Counted from the first letter of the stretch, positions 1 to 5,385 are shown. The stretch is DNA of 5,725 nt from Clostridiales bacterium (GCA_012521525.1 JAAYMG010000093.1:1-5725); one strand, 5' to 3'. Program-made: numbers and translations. The notes: generated from the sequence alone by a model not told the origin.

Positions 1-498
1 AATTCCGTTTTCAGGAGACGCACATGGGTAAAGAGCGGCGCAGTCCGATGGCAGCATTTTGACCGCACGGGCAATCCCGTCCTGAACTATATCTTCACGC
101 CGGACACCGTCTATGTTTGGGAAGAGAACGGCAGAGGATATGTCAGTTACCCGTGCGGTGAATTTTCTGCTGATGATCTGGGTCAGATTCCGACTTACGA
201 GGATATACTGCAAGCCGATAAGGATGATATTGTATCCGCATATTACGAGGACCGTCAATCTGTTCCCTGTGTAAAGGTCGAAGTATTCGACAGAGATAAC
301 GGTCATACCCATCTGTATTGGGTCTCGCTTGAAACAGGACTTCTTTGGGAGGCGGAGGTGCTTGCCGAAGGTCAACTGATCTATCGTATGTATGTCCTGC
401 AATCAGGCTTCTCAGTCAGGGAGCCCGAGCAATCCGACTTCCAGCTGCCGGGTGGCAGGAATCCTTTGACCGAGGCAAGAACAGATGGGGGTCAGTAA
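1..498 (+). CDS. C-terminal part of an unknown, possibly LolA-like protein
   Basis: The frame is open from the first base of the window to TAA at 496-498, giving 165 residues. The start lies outside the window, so any signal peptide cannot be seen. The visible part is rich in aromatic and acidic residues and alternates short hydrophobic and polar stretches, as beta-sheet proteins do. It has a W-x-K-x-G-x-V-R-W element near residues 9-17, a V-Y-V-W strand near 37-40 and a T-G-L-L-W-E-A-E stretch at 112-119. That arrangement recalls the LolA/LolB/RseB-like fold of secreted lipoproteins in Gram-positives, but this is an impression of pattern and not a match to a conserved motif. The gene converges on the minus-strand operon, with only 16 bp between the two stop codons. 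No membrane segment or catalytic motif is visible. I am sure it is coding and unsure of its function. Confidence 0.75.
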   Translation, partial: NSVFRRRTWVKSGAVRWQHFDRTGNPVLNYIFTPDTVYVWEENGRGYVSYPCGEFSADDLGQIPTYEDILQADKDDIVSAYYEDRQSVPCVKVEVFDRDNGHTHLYWVSLETGLLWEAEVLAEGQLIYRMYVLQSGFSVREPEQSDFQLPGGRNPLTEARTDGGQ

Positions 499-519
499 GT
501 TAAAAATCAGTAAGTTAAA
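490..519. repeat. 15-bp tandem duplication at converging gene ends
   Basis: The units 490-504 and 505-519 are identical at 13 of 15 positions; the identical 13-mer is at 492-504 and 507-519. The unit length is a multiple of three. The plus-strand gene therefore has TAA at 496-498 and again in frame at 511-513. The minus-strand gene has its stop at 515-517 and again in frame at 500-502. It looks like a local slippage duplication. Confidence 0.85.
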
Positions 520-880
520 GTCCCAGCAGGAAAACCAGCCCCAGTATAATCAAAAAGTCCATATCATCCTCCTCAAGGATTAGCAGTATTATAATAAGGA
601 GGAGGATCAGGTCTCCCAGATCCAGATTTTTCAGTCCTCCGAAGATCCCGTCGAACAGACCTCCCGATTTTCCTTTCCTCCTGCCCAGCAGGTTGCCCAA
701 CAGCCCCCTGTTGGAAGATGCAGCAACTGCCTGTTGTTCGCCTTCTTCCGGCTTAGTGGCCGGTACGTGCTCGTGCTGAGGCTGGAGCGACTTTTCGAAC
801 TCTGAAAAAGAAGACGCTGCAGGCACGAACTCCTCATCACCATGCTGGCCCGATATATAGCGGCTATACAAGAGTTTCAC
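515..880 (-). CDS. small protein with acidic-split hydrophobic C-terminus
   Basis: Function unknown; 121 residues starting at GTG (878-880). The N-terminus M-K-L-L-Y-S-R-Y-I resembles Clostridia hypotheticals that I recall only as unnamed. Residues 12-58 are polar and rich in E, Q, P and A, so probably disordered. Residues 59-84 are glycine-rich and basic (G-R-R-K-G-K at 66-71), with amphipathic G-L-L-G-N-L-L and G-L-F-D-G-I-F-G-G-L pieces. The tail holds two runs of mostly Leu/Ile (91-102 and 109-121), separated by E-E-D-D-M-D. Each run is short for a membrane span, so a hairpin-like membrane insertion or self-assembly is possible. It is the third gene of a minus-strand operon and overlaps the 151-residue gene by 17 bp, which suggests translational coupling. 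The G-run directly before GTG is too close to be an ideal ribosome binding site. TTG at codon 4 is a possible alternative start. Confidence 0.72.
   Translation of the reverse strand: MKLLYSRYISGQHGDEEFVPAASSFSEFEKSLQPQHEHVPATKPEEGEQQAVAASSNRGLLGNLLGRRKGKSGGLFDGIFGGLKNLDLGDLILLLIIILLILEEDDMDFLIILGLVFLLGL
566..607 (-). other. inverted repeat that could mask an internal ribosome binding site
   Basis: The arms 566-574 and 599-607 are perfect 9-bp complements separated by 24 bp, inside the gene for the 121-residue protein. On the minus-strand mRNA the 3' arm reads GAGGAGGAT and is followed by GAT and an in-frame ATG (560-562), five bases after GAGGAGG. The 5' arm reads ATCCTCCTC and would pair with it. 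The arms also encode the Leu-rich and Glu-Glu-Asp codons, so coding bias alone could explain the match. Confidence 0.4.
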
Positions 881-1319
881 CCCCCGAGAGACTGTTCAAG
901 GCAGCTTTGATGGATTTTGCAAGGCGGAGCATTTGCGCGGCCCTGTCGATCCTGAGCTGTCTTTCATTGCGCAGGTGAGGCTTTAGCGCATAAAGCAGTT
1001 TGATTTTATCGTCGTCGTACGCATATTCGCTGAAAACTTTGACAGCAAGGTTCATGTACTTCGGATCTATTTTTGAAAGAGCCGACAGGTCGGGAAACGA
1101 GCCGGCAGCAGGCACCGCGACCGGATCCGTCGAATTGGTCTGGGATTGCTGCGGGATGTTCAAAGAAGCCTGGACAGCCGGTTCATCCGTTTGAGGCGTA
1201 TTTTCCTGTCCATCTGGTTTTGCTGTTTCCCGGGATATCTCCCGGATCGACGAGATGATCTTGCTGAGACTCTCCGGCGATGAAAGCAGATTTTTTAATT
1301 TATCGTCCAATTCGGCCAT
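864..1319 (-). CDS. helical protein with disordered middle, unknown function
   Basis: 151 residues starting at ATG (1317-1319), with a strong site AAAGGAG (1326-1332) six bases upstream. Residues 1-32 form a helix-prone segment with L-L-S-S-P-E-S at 11-17, close to the L-L-[SQ]-[ST]-P-[EK]-G motif in the protein encoded just upstream. Residues 33-75 are rich in Q, T, P, S and N and probably disordered. Residues 85-145 look like a compact helical domain; its best landmark is L-K-P-H-L-R-N-E-R-Q-L-R-I-D-R-A at 112-127, followed by a Leu/Ala-rich amphipathic helix. The K-P-x-L-R/S-E-x-R-x-x-x-x-D-R-A pattern is familiar to me from uncharacterised Clostridia proteins in similar small-gene clusters. 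There is no signal peptide, membrane span or catalytic motif, so it is probably a cytosolic structural or adaptor protein. It lies 31 bp behind the 93-residue gene and overlaps the next gene by 17 bp. Confidence 0.8.
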   Translation of the reverse strand: MAELDDKLKNLLSSPESLSKIISSIREISRETAKPDGQENTPQTDEPAVQASLNIPQQSQTNSTDPVAVPAAGSFPDLSALSKIDPKYMNLAVKVFSEYAYDDDKIKLLYALKPHLRNERQLRIDRAAQMLRLAKSIKAALNSLSGGETLV

Positions 1320-1350
1320 CGTTTGCTCCTTTCCCAGCGGCAGGTTTACA

Positions 1351-1632
1351 TTATTTCTTCAGCATGTCGAGCACTGCCTTTGCCAACTGAGCCCCTTCAG
1401 GCGTGGAGAGAAGGTTTGAAAGAAGGATTTTTGCCGTGTCCTGGTCACCTTTGGCCGCTGCGGCTGCTGCATTCTTAAGGGCATCACCGCCCTTCCCTGA
1501 AAGGATGGCAAGAAGCCTGCGGCCTTCCGGATTGTTTGCGAGGTCCTGGATCTTATCCAGGTTTTTCAGGACCGCCTCGCCTTTAGGCGACTGCAGCAGG
1601 GCCTTTGCTAGTGCTTCAAAATCATTTGACAT
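1351..1632 (-). CDS. small all-helical protein with SPxG/NPEG/TPEG repeats
   Basis: 93 residues starting at ATG (1630-1632), with GGAGGT (1638-1643) five bases upstream. It is the first gene of the three-gene minus-strand operon. Almost the whole chain is predicted helical: it is rich in Leu, Ala and Lys, with no aromatic residue except Phe5, no Cys and no signal peptide. A short motif recurs three times: S-P-K-G at 15-18, N-P-E-G at 34-37 and T-P-E-G at 77-80. Each is followed by a Leu-containing helix, and the first and third are preceded by L-L-x-[ST]. A run of six alanines at 55-60 is written with GCA, GCC and GCG codons, so it does not look like a slippage tract. The related L-L-S-S-P-E motif in the 151-residue neighbour suggests that the two belong to one module. 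I do not recognise a named family. Confidence 0.82.
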   Translation of the reverse strand: MSNDFEALAKALLQSPKGEAVLKNLDKIQDLANNPEGRRLLAILSGKGGDALKNAAAAAAKGDQDTAKILLSNLLSTPEGAQLAKAVLDMLKK

Positions 1633-1666
1633 GGCTTACCTCCATATAATTAATATGAGTTGAAAG

Positions 1667-1695
1667 CTGATAACATAACGTTGTATATCATTCAA
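1667..1695 (-). promoter_or_regulatory. probable sigma-A promoter of the small-gene operon
   Basis: On the minus strand TTGAAT (1690-1695) is followed by a 17-bp spacer and TATCAG (1667-1672), which is preceded by TGT and so forms an extended -10. Each hexamer matches the consensus at four of six positions. Transcription would begin near 1660, leaving a leader of about 28 bases that holds the GGAGGT site of the 93-residue gene. Confidence 0.4.
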
Positions 1696-1742
1696 TTTTA
1701 TGCGGCGAGATGAAAAAGCGTTCATAAAGGCAAAAAAATACA

Positions 1743-1794
1743 AAAAAACATCAAAAATTCCATTCCTGCCGTGAACGGGTTTTTGATGTTTTTT
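1743..1794 (-). terminator. AT-rich intrinsic terminator behind nth
   Basis: The 15-bp arms 1743-1757 and 1780-1794 are perfectly complementary, with a 22-base loop that may form a small CCG/CGG inner stem. The arms begin or end in runs of A or T. The nth transcript therefore ends its stem in a U-tract, followed by UGUAUUUUUUUG. Transcription from the other side would also meet a U-run. It sits between the nth stop (1869) and the promoter of the small-gene operon, and so isolates the two units. Confidence 0.78.
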
Positions 1795-1831
1795 ATGTAA
1801 ATATCCTGTATATGCTGTTGTTCCAGTCGCT

Positions 1832-1846
1832 CCGATCAAAGATCGG
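1832..1846. other. GC-rich 6-bp stem-loop after nth
   Basis: CCGATC (1832-1837) and GATCGG (1841-1846) form a perfect stem around an AAA triloop. It begins 22 bases past the nth stop codon. In the nth mRNA no U-tract follows it, so there it would be a 3'-end stabilising or pausing hairpin. On the plus strand it is followed by TATTTTG, so it could weakly terminate antisense transcription heading into nth. Confidence 0.5.
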
Positions 1847-1868
1847 TATTTTGCTTGTCTTCGGTCCG

Positions 1869-2507
1869 CTATTTGCTTTGGGATTTATAGTGATCGCAAT
1901 GTTCCCGCAGCACACAGCTGTCGCACTTCGGCCTTCTTGCTACGCAGACCGCTCTGCCGTGCAGGACCAGACGATGGCAAAAGTCGTTGGACTCTTCGGG
2001 GGGAAGGATCTCCCGCAGCTGGGATTCGACTTTTGCCGGATCCTTTGAGTCGGCAAGCCCGAGCAGATTGGTGATTCGTATACAGTGGGTATCGCAGACG
2101 ATCGCGGGTTTACCATAGACGTCTCCCAAAATCAGGTTGGCGGTTTTGCGGCCGACTCCCGGTAGGGTAAGTAGTTGCTCCATGGTGTCCGGCACACGGC
2201 CGTCGAATTTCTCAAGAAGGATCGAGGCAGTCGCCTTTATGTCGCGGGCTTTGACACGGAAAAATCCGGTCGACCTGATATGGTTTTCAAGTTCGCTTAT
2301 ATCCGCCTCGGCAAACGACTGAAGAGTGGGATATATTTTATAGAGCTCTTTTGTCACCTGGTTGACTCTCTCATCGGTACATTGCGCTGCGAGCCTTGTC
2401 GCGAAAAGCAATTCATAGTCTTTTTCGTACTCAAGCGAACATACGGCTTTGGGGTATTCCTCTTTGAGTAGGCCTATTATAGCCAGGGCCTGCTTTTTTC
2501 GATCCAT
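1869..2507 (-). CDS. nth: endonuclease III (DNA glycosylase/AP lyase)
   Basis: This base-excision-repair enzyme removes oxidised pyrimidines from DNA and cuts the resulting abasic site by beta-elimination. The protein has 212 residues, close to the family's usual length of about 210. It carries A-Q-C-T-D near 41-45, the helix-hairpin-helix L-P-G-V-G-R-K-T-A-N at 115-124 with the Schiff-base lysine K121, and the catalytic aspartate D139 in V-C-D-T-H. The C-terminal 4Fe-4S site is intact: C188, C195, C198 and C204 with spacing C-x6-C-x2-C-x5-C. Two cysteines (C138 and C141) flank the catalytic Asp, where E. coli Nth has other residues; I recall the V-C-D-T-H-C form from Oscillospiraceae-type sequences. 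The ATG (2505-2507) has GGAGG (2513-2517) five bases upstream. The gene stands alone, diverging from glyA, with a strong terminator behind it. Confidence 0.97.
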   Translation of the reverse strand: MDRKKQALAIIGLLKEEYPKAVCSLEYEKDYELLFATRLAAQCTDERVNQVTKELYKIYPTLQSFAEADISELENHIRSTGFFRVKARDIKATASILLEKFDGRVPDTMEQLLTLPGVGRKTANLILGDVYGKPAIVCDTHCIRITNLLGLADSKDPAKVESQLREILPPEESNDFCHRLVLHGRAVCVARRPKCDSCVLREHCDHYKSQSK

Positions 2508-2545
2508 ATGAACCTCCGGATGATCGATTTCGACATTCTTGCCTA

Positions 2546-2574
2546 ATCATATCATATAAAAGACACTGTTGAAA
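2546..2574 (-). promoter_or_regulatory. possible extended -10 promoter of nth
   Basis: On the minus strand TGATATGAT (2546-2554) contains TATGAT, five of six bases of the -10 consensus, preceded by TGA as an extended -10. The -35 region (TTTCAA at 2569-2574) is weak. An overlapping second TATGAT lies at 2551-2556. Transcription would start near 2539, giving a leader of about 30 bases. Confidence 0.4.
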
Positions 2575-2628
2575 AGGGGTCCGGATTCGACCATTTTTAT
2601 GAATACCAGCCCATAAGATATGTTTGCA

Positions 2629-2656
2629 TTGATTTTTTACGAAAAAACGTTATAAT
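2629..2656 (+). promoter_or_regulatory. sigma-A promoter of glyA
   Basis: TTGATT (2629-2634), a 16-bp AT-rich spacer and a perfect TATAAT (2651-2656) point toward glyA. The start would be near 2663, giving a leader of about 60 bases that includes the hairpin at 2673-2690. No riboswitch-like structure can be made out in so short a leader. Confidence 0.65.
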
Positions 2657-2672
2657 AAACTAAAGTGTAAAA

Positions 2673-2690
2673 CCGAATTTGGGAATTCGG
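2673..2690 (+). promoter_or_regulatory. hairpin or operator palindrome in the glyA leader
   Basis: CCGAATT (2673-2679) and AATTCGG (2684-2690) are a perfect 7-bp inverted repeat around TGGG, starting about ten bases after the predicted transcription start. No U-run follows, so it is not a classical attenuator. A repressor operator or a 5'-end stabilising hairpin would fit the position. Confidence 0.5.
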
Positions 2691-2708
2691 AAAGGCCATA
2701 TTTTGTAT

Positions 2709-2714
2709 AAGGAG
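2709..2714 (+). promoter_or_regulatory. ribosome binding site that fixes the glyA start
   Basis: AAGGAG lies nine bases before ATG 2724. An in-frame TTG at 2679 would add 15 residues, but it has no Shine-Dalgarno sequence and falls inside the leader hairpin. The ATG is therefore preferred. Confidence 0.75.
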
Positions 2715-2723
2715 AAAGTCCCC

Positions 2724-3977
2724 ATGATAAAAGACGTCATATCTTTGATCAACCGGTCTGATCCCGAGGTTGCGTCGGCCATAGAGAGCGAGTTGCAGCG
2801 TCAGCAGTTTGGGATCGAGCTTATTGCCTCGGAAAACCTGGTCAGCGAAACAGTAATGATGGCGATGGCAAACGTTTTTACCAACAAGTACGCTGAAGGA
2901 TACCCCGGCAAGAGATATTACGGGGGATGCGAGTATGCGGACGTAGTTGAGGAAATCGCACGGGAACGTGCTTGCCGTCTTTTTGGAGCAGAGCATGCAA
3001 ATGTCCAGCCTCACAGCGGAGCTCAGGCAAACATGGCTGTGTATCTCGCATTTTGCAAGCCGGGCGACACGGTCATGGGGATGGACCTCGCGCACGGCGG
3101 ACACCTTACGCACGGAAGTCCGGCCAATATATCGGGACAGTACTATAATATAATTTCATACGGAGTAGATGATGAAACTCACAGGATAGACTATGACGAA
3201 GTAAGAGAACTTGCCCTCAGGCACAGGCCTAAAATGATAATCGCGGGGGCCAGCGCATATCCAAGGATCATCGATTTTGAGAAATTCGGTGAGATCGCCA
3301 GGGAAGCAGGTTCTATTTTGTTTGTCGACATGGCGCATATAGCCGGTCTGGTAGCTGCCGGTCTGCATCCAAATCCCGTTCCGTATGCTGATGTCGTGAC
3401 CACAACGACACATAAGACGCTGCGCGGTCCGCGGGGCGGGATAATCCTCTGCAAGGAGCAGTATGCAAAAGACATAGACAAGGCCATGTTCCCGGGAATA
3501 CAGGGCGGTCCGCTGATGCACATCATAGCAGCAAAAGCGGTATGCCTTGGTGAAGCACTGCGCGAAGAGTTCAGGGACTACCAGAAGCAGATCCTGAAGA
3601 ATACAGCCGCTCTTGCAGACGGGCTGATAAAGCACGGGTTTGACCTGGTCTCAGGCGGTACCGATAATCACCTTGCACTTGTAGATCTCAGGAAATTCAA
3701 TGTGACCGGAAAGCAGCTTGAGAAACGCCTTGACAAGGTGCATATAACGGTAAACAAAAACGCAATTCCCAACGACCCCGAACCTCCGTTCCGGACCAGC
3801 GGGATAAGGGTAGGCACTCCTGCTGTCACCTCTCGCGGCATGAAAGAGGAGGACATGTACAGGATCGCCGAACTCATATATTTGACCGCCGCCGAGTATC
3901 CTGAAAAGGCGGAAGAAGTCCGTGCGGAAGTCAGGAAACTGTGTGAAAGGTATCCCCTTTACAACAATGGTTTCTAA
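2724..3977 (+). CDS. glyA: serine hydroxymethyltransferase
   Basis: This cytosolic PLP enzyme interconverts serine plus tetrahydrofolate with glycine plus 5,10-methylene-tetrahydrofolate, the main source of one-carbon units for purine, thymidylate and methionine synthesis. The 417 residues match the family's length. The N-terminal I-E-L-I-A-S-E-N (31-38) is typical. Y-A-E-G-Y-P-G-K-R-Y-Y-G-G (56-68) carries the active-site Tyr and Glu residues. The segment H-S-G-A-Q-A-N (97-103) contributes to PLP binding. V-D-M-A-H-I-A-G (201-208) holds the Asp that contacts the PLP ring nitrogen. T-T-T-T-H-K-T-L-R-G-P-R-G-G (226-239) contains the Schiff-base lysine K231. G-I-R-V-G-T-P-A (360-367) has the carboxylate-binding R362. 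Nothing is missing or truncated. It has its own sigma-A promoter and is followed after 66 bp by rarA on the same strand. Confidence 0.98.
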   Translation: MIKDVISLINRSDPEVASAIESELQRQQFGIELIASENLVSETVMMAMANVFTNKYAEGYPGKRYYGGCEYADVVEEIARERACRLFGAEHANVQPHSGAQANMAVYLAFCKPGDTVMGMDLAHGGHLTHGSPANISGQYYNIISYGVDDETHRIDYDEVRELALRHRPKMIIAGASAYPRIIDFEKFGEIAREAGSILFVDMAHIAGLVAAGLHPNPVPYADVVTTTTHKTLRGPRGGIILCKEQYAKDIDKAMFPGIQGGPLMHIIAAKAVCLGEALREEFRDYQKQILKNTAALADGLIKHGFDLVSGGTDNHLALVDLRKFNVTGKQLEKRLDKVHITVNKNAIPNDPEPPFRTSGIRVGTPAVTSRGMKEEDMYRIAELIYLTAAEYPEKAEEVRAEVRKLCERYPLYNNGF

Positions 3978-3980
3978 GTA

Positions 3981-4009
3981 TTGAGAGCAGTTGCTGCTAG
4001 AGTTATTAT
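3981..4009 (+). promoter_or_regulatory. sigma-A promoter of rarA
   Basis: TTGAGA (3981-3986), a 17-bp spacer and TATTAT (4004-4009) each match the consensus at five of six positions, with ideal spacing. The start would be near 4016, about 28 bases before the rarA ATG. A small inverted repeat AGCAG-TTG-CTGCT (3986-3998) overlaps the end of the -35 and the spacer, where a regulator could bind. No terminator lies after glyA, so read-through from glyA is also likely. Confidence 0.55.
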
Positions 4010-4043
4010 AAACACATAAAGCAAATGAGAGGGGAGGAACGAT

Positions 4044-5339
4044 ATGTATAAGCCGCTGGCTGACAGGATGCGTCCGACAAGCCTCGACGATGTGGTCGGT
4101 CAGGAGGAGATATTGGGTAAGAACGGCCTTTTGAGACGCATAATCGAGGCAGGGACCGCGACCAACATGATACTGTTCGGTCCTCCCGGATCTGGCAAGA
4201 CAACTATTGCAAACATAATAGCCGACAGGACGAAGAGAAGACTGTACAAGCTCAATGCCACGACCGCGTCCATCAGCGACATAAAGGACATCATATCGGA
4301 AGTGGATACGCTCATGGCTCCCGGAGGTATCCTGCTTTATCTCGACGAGATCCAGTATTTCAACAAACGCCAGCAGCAGTCCCTTCTGGAATTCATAGAG
4401 AACGGAAAAATCGTCCTGATAGCGTCGACGACCGAAAACCCTTACTTCTATGTTTACGGGGCGATACTCAGCCGTTCTACCGTGTTTGAGTTCAAGCCGG
4501 TTCCTCCATCTGAGATAGAGAAAGTTGTCATCCGTGCCGCGAAGGTATTGGAAAAGGACCTTGGCGCGGAGATATCGTTCGAGGACGGAGTTGTAAAGCA
4601 GATCGCCCTTCGTTCCGGCGGGGATGTAAGAAAGGCCATCAATGCTGTAGAACTCCTGACGGGTGCCGCAAAGGTCGAAGACGGGAAGGTGCTTATAACG
4701 TCCGAAGATGCGGCCCTTGTTGCCCAGAGGTCGGCAATGCGGTTCGACAAAGACGGAGACAGCCATTATGATTTGCTTTCGGCTTTCCAGAAGTCGATAC
4801 GCGGATCGGATCCGGATGCGGCAATACACTATCTGGCCCGCTTGCTTGAAGGGGGAGACCTTCCGTCGGCCTGCCGGAGGCTTTTGGTTTGTGCCGCGGA
4901 AGATGTAGGGCTGGCATATCCCCAGGCAATGCCTATTGTGGTGGCATGTGTGAACGCCGCTCTCCAGGTTGGGTTGCCGGAAGCTCAGATACCGCTCGCG
5001 GAAGCGGTGATTTTATGTGCGACTGCGCCCAAGTCAAATTCGGCAGTCGAAGCGATCAGCCGTGCGACTGCAGACATAAGGAGGGGAAAAGCCGGAGAGG
5101 TCCCTCCCCATCTTCGAGATTCACATTATAATGGAGCAAAAGAACTGGGAATAGGTATTGAGTATAAATACCCGCACAGTTTTCCAAATCACTATGTTCA
5201 ACAGCAATATCTTCCCGATGAGCTGACAGGAACGACGTATTATGTCTATGGCGACAACAAGAACGAGCAGGCGTTCAAGGCTTACTGGGATAGGATCAAG
5301 CCGGCAAAAAACGAAGGGGAAGAGCAACAGCTAGATTAA
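4044..5339 (+). CDS. rarA: RarA/MgsA-type AAA+ ATPase for stalled replication forks
   Basis: RarA/MgsA (WRNIP1 family) is a tetrameric AAA+ ATPase, related to clamp-loader subunits, that acts on DNA at stalled or damaged replication forks. The 431 residues are typical for the family. The N-terminal P-L-A-D-R-M-R-P-T-S-L-D-D-V-V-G-Q (4-20) is the classic opening. Walker A is G-P-P-G-S-G-K-T (46-53) and Walker B is L-L-Y-L-D-E-I-Q (97-104, with D101 and E102). Sensor 1 lies in A-S-T-T-E-N-P (127-133), the arginine finger is probably R144 in L-S-R-S, and sensor 2 is R196 in G-G-D-V-R-K-A. The C-terminal MgsA-type domain has L-V-C-A-A-E-D-V-G-L-A (281-291) and H-L-R-D-S-H-Y-N-G-A-K (356-366). The segment after Walker B (I-Q-Y-F-N-K-R-Q-Q-Q-S) differs from E. 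coli RarA and resembles a Clostridia variant, perhaps a paralogue beside a standard RarA. GGAGG (4033-4037) precedes the ATG. Confidence 0.95.
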   Translation: MYKPLADRMRPTSLDDVVGQEEILGKNGLLRRIIEAGTATNMILFGPPGSGKTTIANIIADRTKRRLYKLNATTASISDIKDIISEVDTLMAPGGILLYLDEIQYFNKRQQQSLLEFIENGKIVLIASTTENPYFYVYGAILSRSTVFEFKPVPPSEIEKVVIRAAKVLEKDLGAEISFEDGVVKQIALRSGGDVRKAINAVELLTGAAKVEDGKVLITSEDAALVAQRSAMRFDKDGDSHYDLLSAFQKSIRGSDPDAAIHYLARLLEGGDLPSACRRLLVCAAEDVGLAYPQAMPIVVACVNAALQVGLPEAQIPLAEAVILCATAPKSNSAVEAISRATADIRRGKAGEVPPHLRDSHYNGAKELGIGIEYKYPHSFPNHYVQQQYLPDELTGTTYYVYGDNKNEQAFKAYWDRIKPAKNEGEEQQLD

Positions 5340-5385
5340 TGTATTATAAAGGTATCAGCAAATAATGTTTTAGGGTGGGTGCGGT

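Noticed and set aside
1441..1480. Alanine-codon run in the 93-residue gene as a slippage repeat
   Set aside because: The six alanines use mixed GCA, GCC and GCG codons, so there is no simple tandem repeat at the DNA level.
1651..1657. CATATTA on the minus strand as a sigma-G-like -10 for sporulation control of the small genes
   Set aside because: No matching -35 element sits at the right distance; the sigma-A-like extended -10 just upstream fits better.
1636..1839. 67-codon minus-strand frame between nth and the small-gene operon
   Set aside because: It runs through the terminator stem and the promoter region, and the translation is low-complexity with no clear ribosome binding site.
2578..2592. 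GGTC-N7-GACC inverted repeat between nth and glyA
   Set aside because: Four-base arms are expected by chance in a region of this size.
2679..2723. Upstream TTG start extending GlyA by 15 residues
   Set aside because: It has no Shine-Dalgarno sequence, lies within the leader hairpin, and would add residues not typical of the family; ATG 2724 has AAGGAG at good spacing.
2637..3113. 158-codon minus-strand frame over the glyA promoter and 5' end
   Set aside because: It is antisense to glyA and its promoter, with no family resemblance; a compositional shadow.
3986..3998. AGCAG-TTG-CTGCT as a terminator after glyA
   Set aside because: The stem is only 5 bp and is not followed by a T-run; it overlaps a good promoter instead.
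3651..4829. Long 392-codon open frame on the minus strand across the end of glyA and most of rarA
   Set aside because: It is antisense to two unmistakable enzymes, spans the gap between them, and its translation shows no recognisable motif.
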